Assembly: GCF_000485795.1 (NCBI RefSeq)
Contig: NZ_AXZL01000070.1
Location: forward strand, 1-64,000
DNA: 64,000 nucleotides
Direction of reading: 5' to 3'
Source of the DNA: Shewanella decolorationis S12
GTDB taxonomy: Bacteria; Pseudomonadota; Gammaproteobacteria; Enterobacterales; Shewanellaceae
This document shows positions 29,701 through 38,543 of this stretch, in pieces. The position numbers and the translations under genes were made by a program. The notes under the pieces were generated by a model, which was given only the letters and a program-made list of their open reading frames with translations, was not told where the DNA came from and did not search any database. Positions within the stretch are counted from its first letter, which is position 1. Each line of letters opens with the position of its first letter.

Positions 29701-30714
29701 TTATTGCTTTTGCTCAAGCAACACTTGGTAAGCATCCATGGCGATAATATCTCCGGATTTAAGTCCTGCGAGTATTTCTACTTCACCATTGACAGGTTCT
29801 GATACTCGTACCTGAGTAAGCACAAATTGCTCACCTTTTTTCAGGTAAACGCTACTGAGTTCATTCATGGTGATTAGCGCTGAAGTCGGTAGTTGGATTT
29901 TTTCTCGCTCGCCATTTTTAAATAGTGCCTTGGCCCAAGTTCCGGGTTGCAAGTTGTGTTCATCTTTTGGCAGGTTAATCCGCACTTGATAGCTATGGCT
30001 AACGGGATCGGCAAAACTAAAGATGGTGAGATCCTTAGAGAGGATTTCACGACCATCATTTAAGCGGACTATAAATTCGGGGGCACTTTTTAGCTGTTGA
30101 ATATAGCGCTGCGGCACTTGGGTGATGGCGCGCATTTGGCTGGGTGAAAAACCGGACAGTAGCGGTTGACCGACACTCACGGTTTCACCCAACTCAACTA
30201 AACGCTCGGTAACAATCCCGCTAAATGGGGCCGATACTACAGTATATTTAAGCGACTCAGTTGCCTTGATAACTCGGGCCTTAGCCGCACTCACGGCTTG
30301 TTCGGCGGCCTTGGCATTGGCGGTCGCTTCATCCATAGCGCCTTTCGAAATCGCGCCTTGGGGGAAGAGTTCTTTATAGCGTTTATATTGGGCCTGCGCC
30401 TCTACGTTTAGCGCGGTGGCTTTGGCGAGATCGGCCTCATAGCTTGCCAGTTCAGCGCCTTGCTCTTTACTGGTGATCTCGAGTAAGGCCGCACCTTCAG
30501 GTACGACATCATTGACATCGTAGTTGAGCTTAACAATTCGCCCTGAGGTTTGTGCTGATACAGTTGCCGCTTTTACAGCCTCAATATTGGCATCTAAAGT
30601 CACCCAATTCGCGTAGGGTTTGCTTATTACTTCGAGGGTTTCTAAAGAAGATGCCTGCGCTGTGAAGGCAGAAAATGCTAATAATGTGAACAGAGTACGT
30701 GAGATTGCAGCCAT
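29701..30714 (-). CDS. RND efflux periplasmic adaptor subunit
   Basis: This 337-residue membrane-fusion protein links the RND permease to an outer-membrane channel. It has a signal peptide (ending ...FTAQASS), the biotinyl-lipoyl-like segment SAQTSGRIVKLNYDVNDVV, a helical hairpin (about residues 75-145, Ala/Lys-rich), and beta-barrel segments in ERLVELGETVSVGQPLL and AKALFKNGE. There is no lipobox, so it is likely soluble or held by its signal. It is the first gene of the operon. Confidence 0.9.
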   Translation of the reverse strand: MAAISRTLFTLLAFSAFTAQASSLETLEVISKPYANWVTLDANIEAVKAATVSAQTSGRIVKLNYDVNDVVPEGAALLEITSKEQGAELASYEADLAKATALNVEAQAQYKRYKELFPQGAISKGAMDEATANAKAAEQAVSAAKARVIKATESLKYTVVSAPFSGIVTERLVELGETVSVGQPLLSGFSPSQMRAITQVPQRYIQQLKSAPEFIVRLNDGREILSKDLTIFSFADPVSHSYQVRINLPKDEHNLQPGTWAKALFKNGEREKIQLPTSALITMNELSSVYLKKGEQFVLTQVRVSEPVNGEVEILAGLKSGDIIAMDAYQVLLEQKQ

Positions 30715-30901
30715 ACTAAATCATCCCAAAAATAATTCATGAGTAAATTCTAATGGAGTTGGTTTCAATAGGCAATCAATATTTATTAGAAAAAATTAAT
30801 GTAATCGATTTTACTAATATAGGGGAAAAGGCGAATGAATCTTCCCTTACATCAATCGCCATCGTCATCATTTTTAAGCCGCAATCAGAGCGGCTTAAAT
30901 A

Positions 30902-31618
30902 TCAGTCGTTTAAATAATAGGTCAGAGTTGAAACAATGCGAATTTGTTTTATATAAGGCGTGCTGCTGTCACGATCGGAAATCGTAAACTGGCCTTGGCT
31001 GGCACTCTTAATCTTGCCAAGGCGAGATTGTGAGTCCTTGGCAAACTTTTCGGCTACTTCTCGCGCATTTTGCGTCGCTTCCTGCACCATGGTGGGTTTG
31101 ACATCATTGAGTGCCGTAAATAAAAACTCAGTGCGATTCTCATAGTCTTGGCTGGCGATAGCAATGCCTTCTTTAACTAAATTAATCATCTGCTTACGTG
31201 TACTTAGCATTAAGTCAATTTGCGAGGTATAGACGGAGAGATTAATCTTAGCCGAGTAACGATACCTTACATTGGGGTCGACATAGCCTTGGGCTTGACG
31301 ATCTTCAATGGATGGCAATGACACCGTAATCTCACTGTCGCTAAATCCACGTTCTTTAAGGAAGGCGACCACTCTGTCGGTTTTTTGCTGCACTGTTTCA
31401 TAGAGTTTAGGCAGATTGTTGTCGACTTCGGTGAAGTTAATCGGCCAGATAGCGATATTGGCTTTGACTTCTTTTTCGGCCAAGCCTTTAACCGTGACTG
31501 TGCGCTCTAAGGCTTTCATCTCTAATAATGCTGAGCTGGCACTTTGACCAAGATAGACCATACCAGCACATAAAAAACCGCCAAGTAATAATGCGGAGAG
31601 TAGATAATTTTTTTGCAT
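30902..31618 (-). CDS. SIMPL domain protein (DUF541)
   Basis: This 238-residue protein has an N-terminal membrane segment or signal (LLSALLLGGFLCAGMVYLG) and a periplasmic SIMPL domain, with VTVKGLAEKEVKANIAIW in its first part and YKQ/IRIVSTLTYYL at the end. The family has unknown biochemical function; relatives affect oxidative-stress resistance. It is monocistronic. A 10-bp stem lies just after it (30873-30899) but without a clear T-run. Confidence 0.85.
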   Translation of the reverse strand: MQKNYLLSALLLGGFLCAGMVYLGQSASSALLEMKALERTVTVKGLAEKEVKANIAIWPINFTEVDNNLPKLYETVQQKTDRVVAFLKERGFSDSEITVSLPSIEDRQAQGYVDPNVRYRYSAKINLSVYTSQIDLMLSTRKQMINLVKEGIAIASQDYENRTEFLFTALNDVKPTMVQEATQNAREVAEKFAKDSQSRLGKIKSASQGQFTISDRDSSTPYIKQIRIVSTLTYYLND

Positions 31619-31775
31619 AACAGATGCTCTCGATGGGATTCCTTAGGCTACCTTACTGCAATTATTCGGTTTTGTGCATAGGTAAAAATGAAAAGCGCAG
31701 CGCTTAATACTAAATGCTCAGCTGCCATACAGGATTGAAAATCTGTTGTTGCAAAAGTCGCATACTAAGAACAAC

Positions 31776-32162
31776 TTAGTTGGCTGGTGGTATTGGGCTT
31801 GGCTGCCATAATTCCACTTTATTGCCATCGGGATCGATAAACCAACCGAAACGACCAAATTCAGAGTCTTCAATCTCCCCAATCTGTTCGCCACCACCTT
31901 GAGTGATTTGAATGAGTGCTTGCTCTAGATCATCGACAATGAAATTGAACATAAAGGTTTTATCAGTTGGTGCAAAATAGTTGGTGTTATGGTCGAATGG
32001 AGTCCATACATGGTAACCGGGTGTGGGTTTATCATTATGATAAAAAGCCGCGCCGCCCCAATTTTCAATGGGAATGTGTAGATGAGTTTTATACCAAGTT
32101 GCTAATGCAACAGGATCGGTGCTTTTAAAGAAAATACCACCAAGTCCAATGACTTTTGCCAT
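31776..32162 (-). CDS. VOC/glyoxalase-fold protein
   Basis: This protein of about 128 residues has the vicinal-oxygen-chelate fold: KVIGLGGIFFKSTDPVALATWY at its start (first beta-alpha unit), FNFIVDDLEQAL in the middle and GWFIDPDGNKVELWQP at the end. His and Glu metal ligands of the fold are plausible, but the reaction cannot be stated. The ATG at 32162 is chosen because it begins the domain; the frame is open back to 32222, but that would run into the terminator of the upstream FadL-type gene. No strong ribosome-binding site is visible. Confidence 0.8.
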   Translation of the reverse strand: MAKVIGLGGIFFKSTDPVALATWYKTHLHIPIENWGGAAFYHNDKPTPGYHVWTPFDHNTNYFAPTDKTFMFNFIVDDLEQALIQITQGGGEQIGEIEDSEFGRFGWFIDPDGNKVELWQPSPIPPAN

Positions 32163-32220
32163 AAGGGTGACATTGTGAGTGGAAGATGAATTAACTTTAG
32201 GCAATAAATTCGTAAGATAC

Positions 32221-32248
32221 AAAAAAGCCGCAAAATTGCGGCTTTTTT
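32221..32248 (-). terminator. Terminator after the FadL-type gene
   Basis: A 13-bp perfect stem AAAAAAGCCGCAA/TTGCGGCTTTTTT with an AA loop lies 13 nt after the stop codon. It is symmetrical, so it could act in either direction. Confidence 0.92.
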
Positions 32249-32260
32249 GAGGATGAGAGC

Positions 32261-33577
32261 TTAGAACTGGTAGCTGTACTGTACTGAGTAGTACATACCT
32301 TTTGATTCGGTTACGGCGTTAACAGGGCCTGTGATAGCACTGTTTTCGATCAGGTGAACTTCTTCACCTTTAATGTACGCGATACCGAAATCAAGGGTGT
32401 TTTGTGGGTTGATGTGGTAGCTCATACCCGCTGTGTACCAGTTACGGTCAGAGTCTGGGAATGAAATTGAGCTGATTTCGTCCACAACGCCTTGGTCATG
32501 CATGTAACCCGCACGAACGGTGAATTGTTCGTTAATGGTGTAAGTACCACCTAAGCTGAATAACCATGAATCTTTCCATTGGTATTCTTTCAGTGCGACA
32601 TCACCAGCTTGCAGTTGAGTACCCGCACCCGTTTGGCCTGGCATGATAGTGGCAACGCCATCTTTGGCAGTGATTTGATCAAAGTTGCCCCATTGGGTGT
32701 ACTGCGCAGTGTAGTGCAGTGCAAACTTAGGCGTGATCTGATGGAAGCCTGCAACTTGGAAAATATCCGCTAACGGTACATCTAAGCTATCAAAGCTTGT
32801 AGCGAGCATCGTTTTTGAACCTAAACCAACAGCAGATAAATCTTTAGTGGTGATAGTATTGATGTCGCCTTTAACGTTAACCGTTGGGCTGAAACGGTAG
32901 CTGATACCGAAACGGTTATCTTTATCTAATTCAACAGTAGCACCCACGATACCGCCAAACGCCCAACCGTCAGCGTCTACGTCAACCAGAGGCGTAGTGC
33001 CCATATTGCGGGTTAAGCGGCCTTCGCCGTAGACGGCATCCAGACCCGCACCGATACTGAACATATCGTTGATGCGGTATGACACGCTGGCGTTGAAGTT
33101 AACTGTAGTGACTTCAGTTTCACCAAGTAGGTCATAAGGTGCTGGTGAGCCTGCCGGCAAATTCTTCGAAAGTGAGCTGGCATCGGTACCTGTGCCGAAG
33201 TTAGAGAATGCAGCAAAACCTACGGCTAACTTATCGTCAATTGGGTGAATGTAGAAAATGTTCGGGATAACTTTAGAGCTACCCGCATCGTCGATGCTGC
33301 CTAAGTCATAGGCGCCACCTGCAAAGTTCACGTCTTTAACGTCAACAGTAATATCGGCATAGGTTAGGCCAAAAGAGATTGCATCTTTATCGAATAATGC
33401 CATCGCTGCTGGGTTACGCGATAACACAGAAGCGTTATCGGCGATGACTGCGTCACCAGCAAAAGCACGGCCCATACCTGTGGCTGATTGGCTGTTTAAT
33501 TGGAAACCCGAAGCGAAAGTTTGTGAGCTCGCCAGTGCAACGGCAACAGCAAGCAGCGTCTTGTTGAATGATTTCAT
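32261..33577 (-). CDS. FadL-family outer-membrane fatty acid transporter
   Basis: This 438-residue outer-membrane beta-barrel belongs to the FadL/OMPP1 family, which lets long-chain fatty acids and other hydrophobic compounds cross the outer membrane. It has a signal peptide (LLAVAVALASSQTFA), the N-terminal hatch motif GFQLNSQSATGMGRAFAG, NPAAMALF, and a C-terminal Phe (YSVQYSYQF) typical of barrel proteins. The start is ATG 33577 with GAGAGAA upstream; a longer frame to 33634 has no support. Two FadR-like palindromes lie upstream (33686-33702, 33757-33773). It may be the fadL ortholog or a paralog. Confidence 0.92.
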   Translation of the reverse strand: MKSFNKTLLAVAVALASSQTFASGFQLNSQSATGMGRAFAGDAVIADNASVLSRNPAAMALFDKDAISFGLTYADITVDVKDVNFAGGAYDLGSIDDAGSSKVIPNIFYIHPIDDKLAVGFAAFSNFGTGTDASSLSKNLPAGSPAPYDLLGETEVTTVNFNASVSYRINDMFSIGAGLDAVYGEGRLTRNMGTTPLVDVDADGWAFGGIVGATVELDKDNRFGISYRFSPTVNVKGDINTITTKDLSAVGLGSKTMLATSFDSLDVPLADIFQVAGFHQITPKFALHYTAQYTQWGNFDQITAKDGVATIMPGQTGAGTQLQAGDVALKEYQWKDSWLFSLGGTYTINEQFTVRAGYMHDQGVVDEISSISFPDSDRNWYTAGMSYHINPQNTLDFGIAYIKGEEVHLIENSAITGPVNAVTESKGMYYSVQYSYQF

Positions 33578-33685
33578 TATTATTCTCTCATTATTTTGGT
33601 ATTGGATTTTGTTCGGTCCTAGTCGCCGGAACAACGCGCAAATCCTTTTATAATCTTCGGCATGTTAGGGATTGTGTGTAACCTC

Positions 33686-33702
33686 AACAAGTCCGACCAG
33701 AT
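33686..33702. promoter_or_regulatory. FadR-like operator upstream of the FadL-type gene (site 1)
   Basis: AACAAGTCCGACCAGAT agrees with the gamma-proteobacterial FadR consensus AACTGGTCYGACCAGTT at 14 of 17 positions. It lies about 110 nt upstream of the start codon. FadR represses fatty-acid degradation and uptake genes until long-chain acyl-CoA binds it. Binding here is inferred. Confidence 0.6.
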
Positions 33703-33756
33703 GTAAAAATTGTTAAATAACAGTTAATTAAAACGTGATCGTACTTTAGGATGAGT

Positions 33757-33773
33757 GAATGGTCTGGCCAGAT
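33757..33773. promoter_or_regulatory. FadR-like operator upstream of the FadL-type gene (site 2)
   Basis: GAATGGTCTGGCCAGAT agrees with the FadR consensus at 13 of 17 positions, with a perfect inner palindrome TGG..CCA. It lies about 180 nt upstream of the start codon and about 71 bp from site 1, centre to centre. A second site fits the pattern seen at E. coli fadL, which also has two. Confidence 0.5.
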
Positions 33774-33864
33774 ACTTGGTATCTATGGTTTTTATTTAAG
33801 GCGAGGGTTTTAATTAAGGTTAATTATTTGTAATGGGCGAAAGGTTAATTAAATTATACAAATT

Positions 33865-33894
33865 GTAAAAAGCGTACACTTGTACGCTTTTTAC
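33865..33894 (-). terminator. Terminator after putP
   Basis: A 14-bp perfect stem GTAAAAAGCGTACA/TGTACGCTTTTTAC with a CT loop lies 24 nt past the putP stop. It could act in both directions. Confidence 0.92.
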
Positions 33895-33917
33895 CTTCTC
33901 AGAAATAATTTCTGCTG

Positions 33918-35369
33918 TTACAACGAGGATTTAAACTGCTCAAATTCTGCGGTGATCGCTTCTGCTGGGCGAGACATCTTGCTCACAACAACCCCTGTGA
34001 TAATAGCGAACACAAATCCTGGTAAGATTTCGTATAGGTCGAAAATGCCACCACTGAGCTGCTTCCATATCACCACGGTTAATGCGCCGACAATAATGGT
34101 CGCAATTGCACCGTTACGGCTGTATTGCTTCCAGAAGAGTGAAAGGAGCACCACTGGACCGAAGGCAGCGCCAAAACCTGCCCACGCATAGCTTACAAGA
34201 CTCAATACACTGCTTTCAGGATTCAAGGCGATGATGCCCGCAATCACAGCAATGGCCAGTACACCCATACGACCTACCATCATCAGCTCGCGATCGTCGG
34301 CTTGAGGGCGCAACCATTTGCGATAAAAGTCTTCGGTGATGACGCTTGAACACACTAATAACTGTGAATCAATGGTACTCATGATGGCCGACAGAATTGC
34401 AGCGATCAGTAATCCGCCAATCCAAGGATTAAAGGCGGCTTGCGCTAAATGAATAAACACGGTTTCGGCATTGGCTAACGGTTGATTAGCAAAATACAGT
34501 GAACCTGCCAAACCAGTAGCTAAGGCGCCCATGAGGGATAAAATCATCCAGCTCATGGCGATACGGCGAGAAAGTGGTAATGCCTCGGCGCTGCCAATGG
34601 CCATAAAGCGCGACAAAATATGCGGTTGACCGAAGTAACCCAGTCCCCATGCGAGTAGTGATAGCAGACCGATCACAGTAGTTTTGTCGCTGATAAGTGC
34701 CAACATAGCTGGGTCGATAGACTCAATCCCCGCATGGCTCTCAGGGTGAGAAAACACTGCAAAGGGAATGATCAGCAAGGCTATCAGCATTAAGCAGCCT
34801 TGGAAAAAGTCGGTCCAACTCACGGCAAAAAAGCCGCCAATAAAGGTGTAACCAACAATGATGGCCGAACCTATTACTAAGGCAACGTTGTAATCTAAGC
34901 CGAAGACTTTTTCGAACAAAATGGCGCCGCCCACCATGCCTGAGGATGCATAGAAGGTGAAGAACACCAGAATCGTTACCGCAGAGACGAGTTTGAGGTA
35001 GCCCTGTTTATCGTGAAAACGTTTCTCGAAGAAGTCGGGCAGGGTGAGGGCGTTGTCCGCTAATTGGGTGTAAATGCGCAGACGTTTAGCCACAAACAAC
35101 CAGTTAAGCCAAGCTCCGACCACTAAGCCAATGCCAATCCAGGCTTCGCCTAAGCCGCCTAAGTAAACGGCGCCAGGTAAACCTAAGAGTAACCAGCCTG
35201 ACATATCGGAGGCACCCACGCTGAGCGCGGTTACGCCGGGGCCCATTTTACGGCCACCTAAAATATAATCATCAACAGTATCGGTGGCACGGTAAGCCCA
35301 AAATCCTATGCCCATCATCAATACTAAATAGCCAACAAATGTGATTAAAATCGGGGTTTCAATCGTCAT
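33918..35369 (-). CDS. putP: Sodium/proline symporter PutP
   Basis: This 483-residue SSS-family carrier imports proline with sodium. It has about 13 membrane helices; landmarks are DDYILGGRKMGPGVTALSVGASDMSGW in the first third (sodium-site region, quoted here as DDYILGGRKMGP and SVGASDMSGW), GWLLLGLPGAVY, and ILSAIMSTIDSQLLV. The start chosen is ATG 35369 (MTIETPILIT), which begins the first helix; the frame is open upstream to 35480 without support. No putA is adjacent. Confidence 0.92.
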   Translation of the reverse strand: MTIETPILITFVGYLVLMMGIGFWAYRATDTVDDYILGGRKMGPGVTALSVGASDMSGWLLLGLPGAVYLGGLGEAWIGIGLVVGAWLNWLFVAKRLRIYTQLADNALTLPDFFEKRFHDKQGYLKLVSAVTILVFFTFYASSGMVGGAILFEKVFGLDYNVALVIGSAIIVGYTFIGGFFAVSWTDFFQGCLMLIALLIIPFAVFSHPESHAGIESIDPAMLALISDKTTVIGLLSLLAWGLGYFGQPHILSRFMAIGSAEALPLSRRIAMSWMILSLMGALATGLAGSLYFANQPLANAETVFIHLAQAAFNPWIGGLLIAAILSAIMSTIDSQLLVCSSVITEDFYRKWLRPQADDRELMMVGRMGVLAIAVIAGIIALNPESSVLSLVSYAWAGFGAAFGPVVLLSLFWKQYSRNGAIATIIVGALTVVIWKQLSGGIFDLYEILPGFVFAIITGVVVSKMSRPAEAITAEFEQFKSSL

Positions 35370-35527
35370 ATTGTCTTTGTCCCATCTTGTTATTATTAAA
35401 AGTGGCAAGCATGCTACCAGATGTTTGAGCAAGAACCCATTAGTAGATAAAGATGTGATCGAAATCCGACCTCCTAGCATGAGAAAAGATCGGAGGTCGG
35501 TATAAGAAAGGATTTGATATTAATAGG

Positions 35528-36232
35528 TTAGATAAAGGTGTTCTTGATTTCGTCTTTTACGAAGCTAAGGTCGGTCTTATCTTCACCCACAAGCAAAATG
35601 TATGCATCACCGGCCTCAAAGCCCATACCTTGGTATTTACCGTCGGCAAAGGTGTTGTCCAGCACCATGCGTTTTTCAATCGGCACAATAAACAGAGTGA
35701 CTTTGCCTTTTTCAGCTTGAAGCACTAAATGCAGACTCTTAACCCCTTGAAAATCGCAGTAAGAGGTGTAGTAGACCTTACCGGGCTGCTCAGTAAATTT
35801 AGCGTTTCCTAGATTATTCATCGAGGCTAATTGCGCATTTACTTGGGTAAAATCGACATTCTGATCCACCTGCAAGGCCACACCTTCATGGTAAACATGG
35901 GCTAAGGCATGCTCGGCTAAATCTACTGGGCCTAAGCGCAATAAACTAAAGCTGATCCCTACAATAAAGGCAATGGACGCGGCCATGGCGACTAAAAAGC
36001 CCGTTTGACGGCGCTGCTTATGGTGCTGCTGTAGTTGTTGGCGCAGAATGAGTTTATCTGCGAGATCCTCAGGCACATCCACTTTTAAAGCATTGATAAG
36101 TTTGGTATCTAAGCGTTTAAGCTCAGCAACAAATGCTTGGTTTTCTGCGCTTTCTTGCATTTGCGCAACAAACTCAGGATCTTGATTATGAGGATCTTCA
36201 TAAGCTTGACGTCTAAATTTAAGCTCATCCAT
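35528..36232 (-). CDS. DUF3379 protein, likely anti-sigma partner
   Basis: This 234-residue protein belongs to DUF3379, found beside ECF sigma genes in Alteromonadales. A single membrane helix (about residues 82-100, GFLVAMAASIAFIVGISFSL) separates a cytoplasmic N-terminal part from a periplasmic part. That topology, and an 8-nt overlap with the sigma-factor gene, suggest it is the membrane-bound anti-sigma factor. The N-terminal part lacks a His-Cys zinc motif, so it is not a ZAS-type anti-sigma. Confidence 0.83.
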   Translation of the reverse strand: MDELKFRRQAYEDPHNQDPEFVAQMQESAENQAFVAELKRLDTKLINALKVDVPEDLADKLILRQQLQQHHKQRRQTGFLVAMAASIAFIVGISFSLLRLGPVDLAEHALAHVYHEGVALQVDQNVDFTQVNAQLASMNNLGNAKFTEQPGKVYYTSYCDFQGVKSLHLVLQAEKGKVTLFIVPIEKRMVLDNTFADGKYQGMGFEAGDAYILLVGEDKTDLSFVKDEIKNTFI

Positions 36233-36788
36233 TGGATTGGCCTCTTACCTCAGTTTTCTCAAGTAATTCTTTCAATTGGTTCCTCGCCCGAAATAACCGC
36301 GTCATCACGGTATTACGATTTAGTTCCAATAGTTGGGCGATTTCATCCCCACTAAAACCACCAATCAATTGCAGTAATAAGGGTTCCCGATATTCAATAT
36401 CCAGCTTAGCGATTTGTCGCCTCAACCAATATTGCTCAGTTTGCTCTTCCGTGCTGGAGGCGATGTGATCTTCTAAACTCTCTTGCTCGACATCGGCGTA
36501 ATCGAATTGTTTGCGCTCGAATCGACGGGCATTTTCGCGCCTCAGAATCGTGATCAGCCAAGCCTTCGCCGCTTTATCATCCTGTAGGGAATCTAAAGAG
36601 CGCCATGCCCGCAAGAAGGTTTCTTGGGTTATATCCTCTGCCACCTGCTTATCGCCGCATAACCAAAAGGCATATCGGAAGATATCGGCGTGCAGCGCCT
36701 TGACTAGGCTGTTGTATCGTCGTTGTTTGCTCAGCATGTCAGAAGAGACCGCAGGCTCGACGGATTTCTTTCGCCAGTTAGCAAACAT
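36225..36788 (-). CDS. ECF-type RNA polymerase sigma factor
   Basis: This 187-residue protein has sigma-70 region 2 (DIFRYAFWLCGDKQVAEDITQETFLRAWRSLD, seen as DIFRYAFWL and AEDITQETFLRAWR) and region 4 with the helix-turn-helix LIGGFSGDEIAQLLELNRNTVMTRLFRARNQL in its last 60 residues. Regions 1 and 3 are missing, as in ECF sigma factors. It overlaps the downstream DUF3379 gene by 8 nt, implying translational coupling and a regulator pair. The signal and regulon are unknown. Confidence 0.9.
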   Translation of the reverse strand: MFANWRKKSVEPAVSSDMLSKQRRYNSLVKALHADIFRYAFWLCGDKQVAEDITQETFLRAWRSLDSLQDDKAAKAWLITILRRENARRFERKQFDYADVEQESLEDHIASSTEEQTEQYWLRRQIAKLDIEYREPLLLQLIGGFSGDEIAQLLELNRNTVMTRLFRARNQLKELLEKTEVRGQSNG

Positions 36789-36881
36789 TTTTTCGATATT
36801 TTATTTTTATTTTACGATTCAAAAGATTACACCTTATTCATTCGATTAAGCCGTGCGTCGTTTTGATTTATCCGTCTGTGT

Positions 36882-38543
36882 TTAGCCATTGGGATTCAGC
36901 GGTTGCAATGGCGTGGATTGCTGCGCCATAGGGTGTAGCTTGCCGCTTTTAACCGCGCTTAACAATGCTTTTACAGCGCTTTCGAGTTGGGCGTCGCTAT
37001 TGGCTTTGCCGCCGTAGGCCAAGGCTTGTAGCTGACGAATCGCCTCTGCTAACTCGCTCGACTGCGCCGCAATTTTATCGAGCGTCATGGGCCGAGCGGC
37101 CTGTTCACTACAGTATTGCTGCAATTGCTGCAAAATATCACTGACATTGCCTTTAGCGCAGGCTTGCTCTAAGCCCTTAAGGCCAGAGCCAAGAGCGAGC
37201 GGTTGTGATGCGACTTGTGTATTGACCGTTACTTGGCGCTTAAGCGCGCGGCGCCAAGCGACAAAGGTAATCGCCCAAGCAACTAATGTCACTAGCCACA
37301 GTAGGGCAAACAGATTAGCACTCCAACTGCCTTCATTATTGGCACTGATATTTGCTTGCCAGTTGGGTTCGATCGGCGCATCGACCACGGCGCCACCTTT
37401 TACTTGAATGGTACGGGCGGGCAGGGTTGCCATTTCTTGGCGTTTAAGATGCGGATTCCACCAAGGCACTTTCACTTCGGGCAAGGTAAAAGTGCCCGCC
37501 TTACTGGGGACGATAGCCGAGGTAATACTGTATTGGGACACTATCTGCGCATCGCGCACAAAGCTCTGGCGCTGGGGTTTTTCGGGATAGGATTTAAGCT
37601 CCGGCGGCAGATTTTGCGTGATATCCGGCAGGCTATTCTCATCGGCATTGGAGGCCAATAAGGTGAGCGTGCGGGTAATAGGGCTTCCGACGGTAAACTC
37701 TTTTACATCCTCAGGAAAACTCTCTTTTAATACCACTAAGTCGGCCACAAGCCATTGGCCTTGGAAGCTAGTTGGCGCAGGTTCGACTTGGATGCTTAAG
37801 GAGGGCGCGCCGGCTTGCATTGGGCGGCTCTCGTTAAAGCCAAACATGCCGCCACGGCGTTGGGATTCCACTAATACATCGCCAGAAAAGGTCGCGCCTT
37901 TGATATTTACTTGGCCGGGTAAATCGGGAATGATGCCATAGGTGCGTTCAATCACGCGGTAACGGCGGCCTTCGATGATCTCTGAGCCGTCTTTATCTTC
38001 GCCGATTTGCTTAATTTGTGCGCCTTCGATAATGGGGGCATTGAGTACACCCCGTTGCAGTTCGACCGCAAGATAGAGCTTCACTTTGTAGGTGATAAGC
38101 TGGCCGACGTAGGCCTCATCGGTCGAGACTTTGGCATCGATAAACAGATTCTTGGCCTGCTCAGGTTGTGCGCCCGCTTCGACGACCTTGAGGGGGATTT
38201 CGGCGGAGCTGACGCCATCAATGCTAAAGGATGGAATAGTCAGTTGGCCCTTTTGTTTTGGGGCTAGCAGTACTTGCCAGCGTGTCTCTTTAACCGCATC
38301 GAAGTTCATTATCTGGGTGCTACGACTCACGCTGGTGCGACCCACGATAAAATCCTTAAGCAGGATAGAGGTATCGAGTTTACCTGTGTCGACCTCATCA
38401 TCGGCACTCACATTGAGCACAAAGTACTCTCCCTCCATCACCGGATTGCGATCGACCGACGCCTCGAGTTTGCTCAGGGCAAAGGCGGGCTGAATGACCG
38501 CGATGCAAAGCGTGAGGAGGATAAAAAATTGTCTGATCACCAC
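36882..38543 (-). CDS. batD: BatD-family protein (aerotolerance-type operon)
   Basis: This 553-residue protein has a signal peptide (FILLTLCIAVIQPAFA), a long periplasmic beta-rich part of repeated immunoglobulin-like segments, and one membrane helix near residue 410 (LFALLWLVTLVAWAITFVAW), followed by a cytoplasmic tail. This is the layout of BatD (oxygen tolerance protein). It starts with GTG (AAGGGAT upstream) and overlaps the previous gene by 7 nt. It is the last gene of the moxR-bat operon. The molecular role is not settled; Bat proteins are linked with stress and envelope function. Confidence 0.88.
   Translation of the reverse strand: MVIRQFFILLTLCIAVIQPAFALSKLEASVDRNPVMEGEYFVLNVSADDEVDTGKLDTSILLKDFIVGRTSVSRSTQIMNFDAVKETRWQVLLAPKQKGQLTIPSFSIDGVSSAEIPLKVVEAGAQPEQAKNLFIDAKVSTDEAYVGQLITYKVKLYLAVELQRGVLNAPIIEGAQIKQIGEDKDGSEIIEGRRYRVIERTYGIIPDLPGQVNIKGATFSGDVLVESQRRGGMFGFNESRPMQAGAPSLSIQVEPAPTSFQGQWLVADLVVLKESFPEDVKEFTVGSPITRTLTLLASNADENSLPDITQNLPPELKSYPEKPQRQSFVRDAQIVSQYSITSAIVPSKAGTFTLPEVKVPWWNPHLKRQEMATLPARTIQVKGGAVVDAPIEPNWQANISANNEGSWSANLFALLWLVTLVAWAITFVAWRRALKRQVTVNTQVASQPLALGSGLKGLEQACAKGNVSDILQQLQQYCSEQAARPMTLDKIAAQSSELAEAIRQLQALAYGGKANSDAQLESAVKALLSAVKSGKLHPMAQQSTPLQPLNPNG

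Larger units (their letters stand above)
33578..33917. other. Regulatory region between fadL-type gene and putP
   Basis: These 340 bases hold the promoter of the FadL-type gene (reading left) with two FadR-like sites, and the putP terminator at the right end. The stretch between 33775 and 33860 is AT-rich with no recognisable element. Confidence 0.6.

Noticed and set aside
30873..30899. 10-bp hairpin after the SIMPL gene as a terminator
   Set aside because: The stem is perfect (TTTAAGCCGC/GCGGCTTAAA), but the following bases on the minus strand are A-rich rather than T-rich, so it is not called as a terminator.
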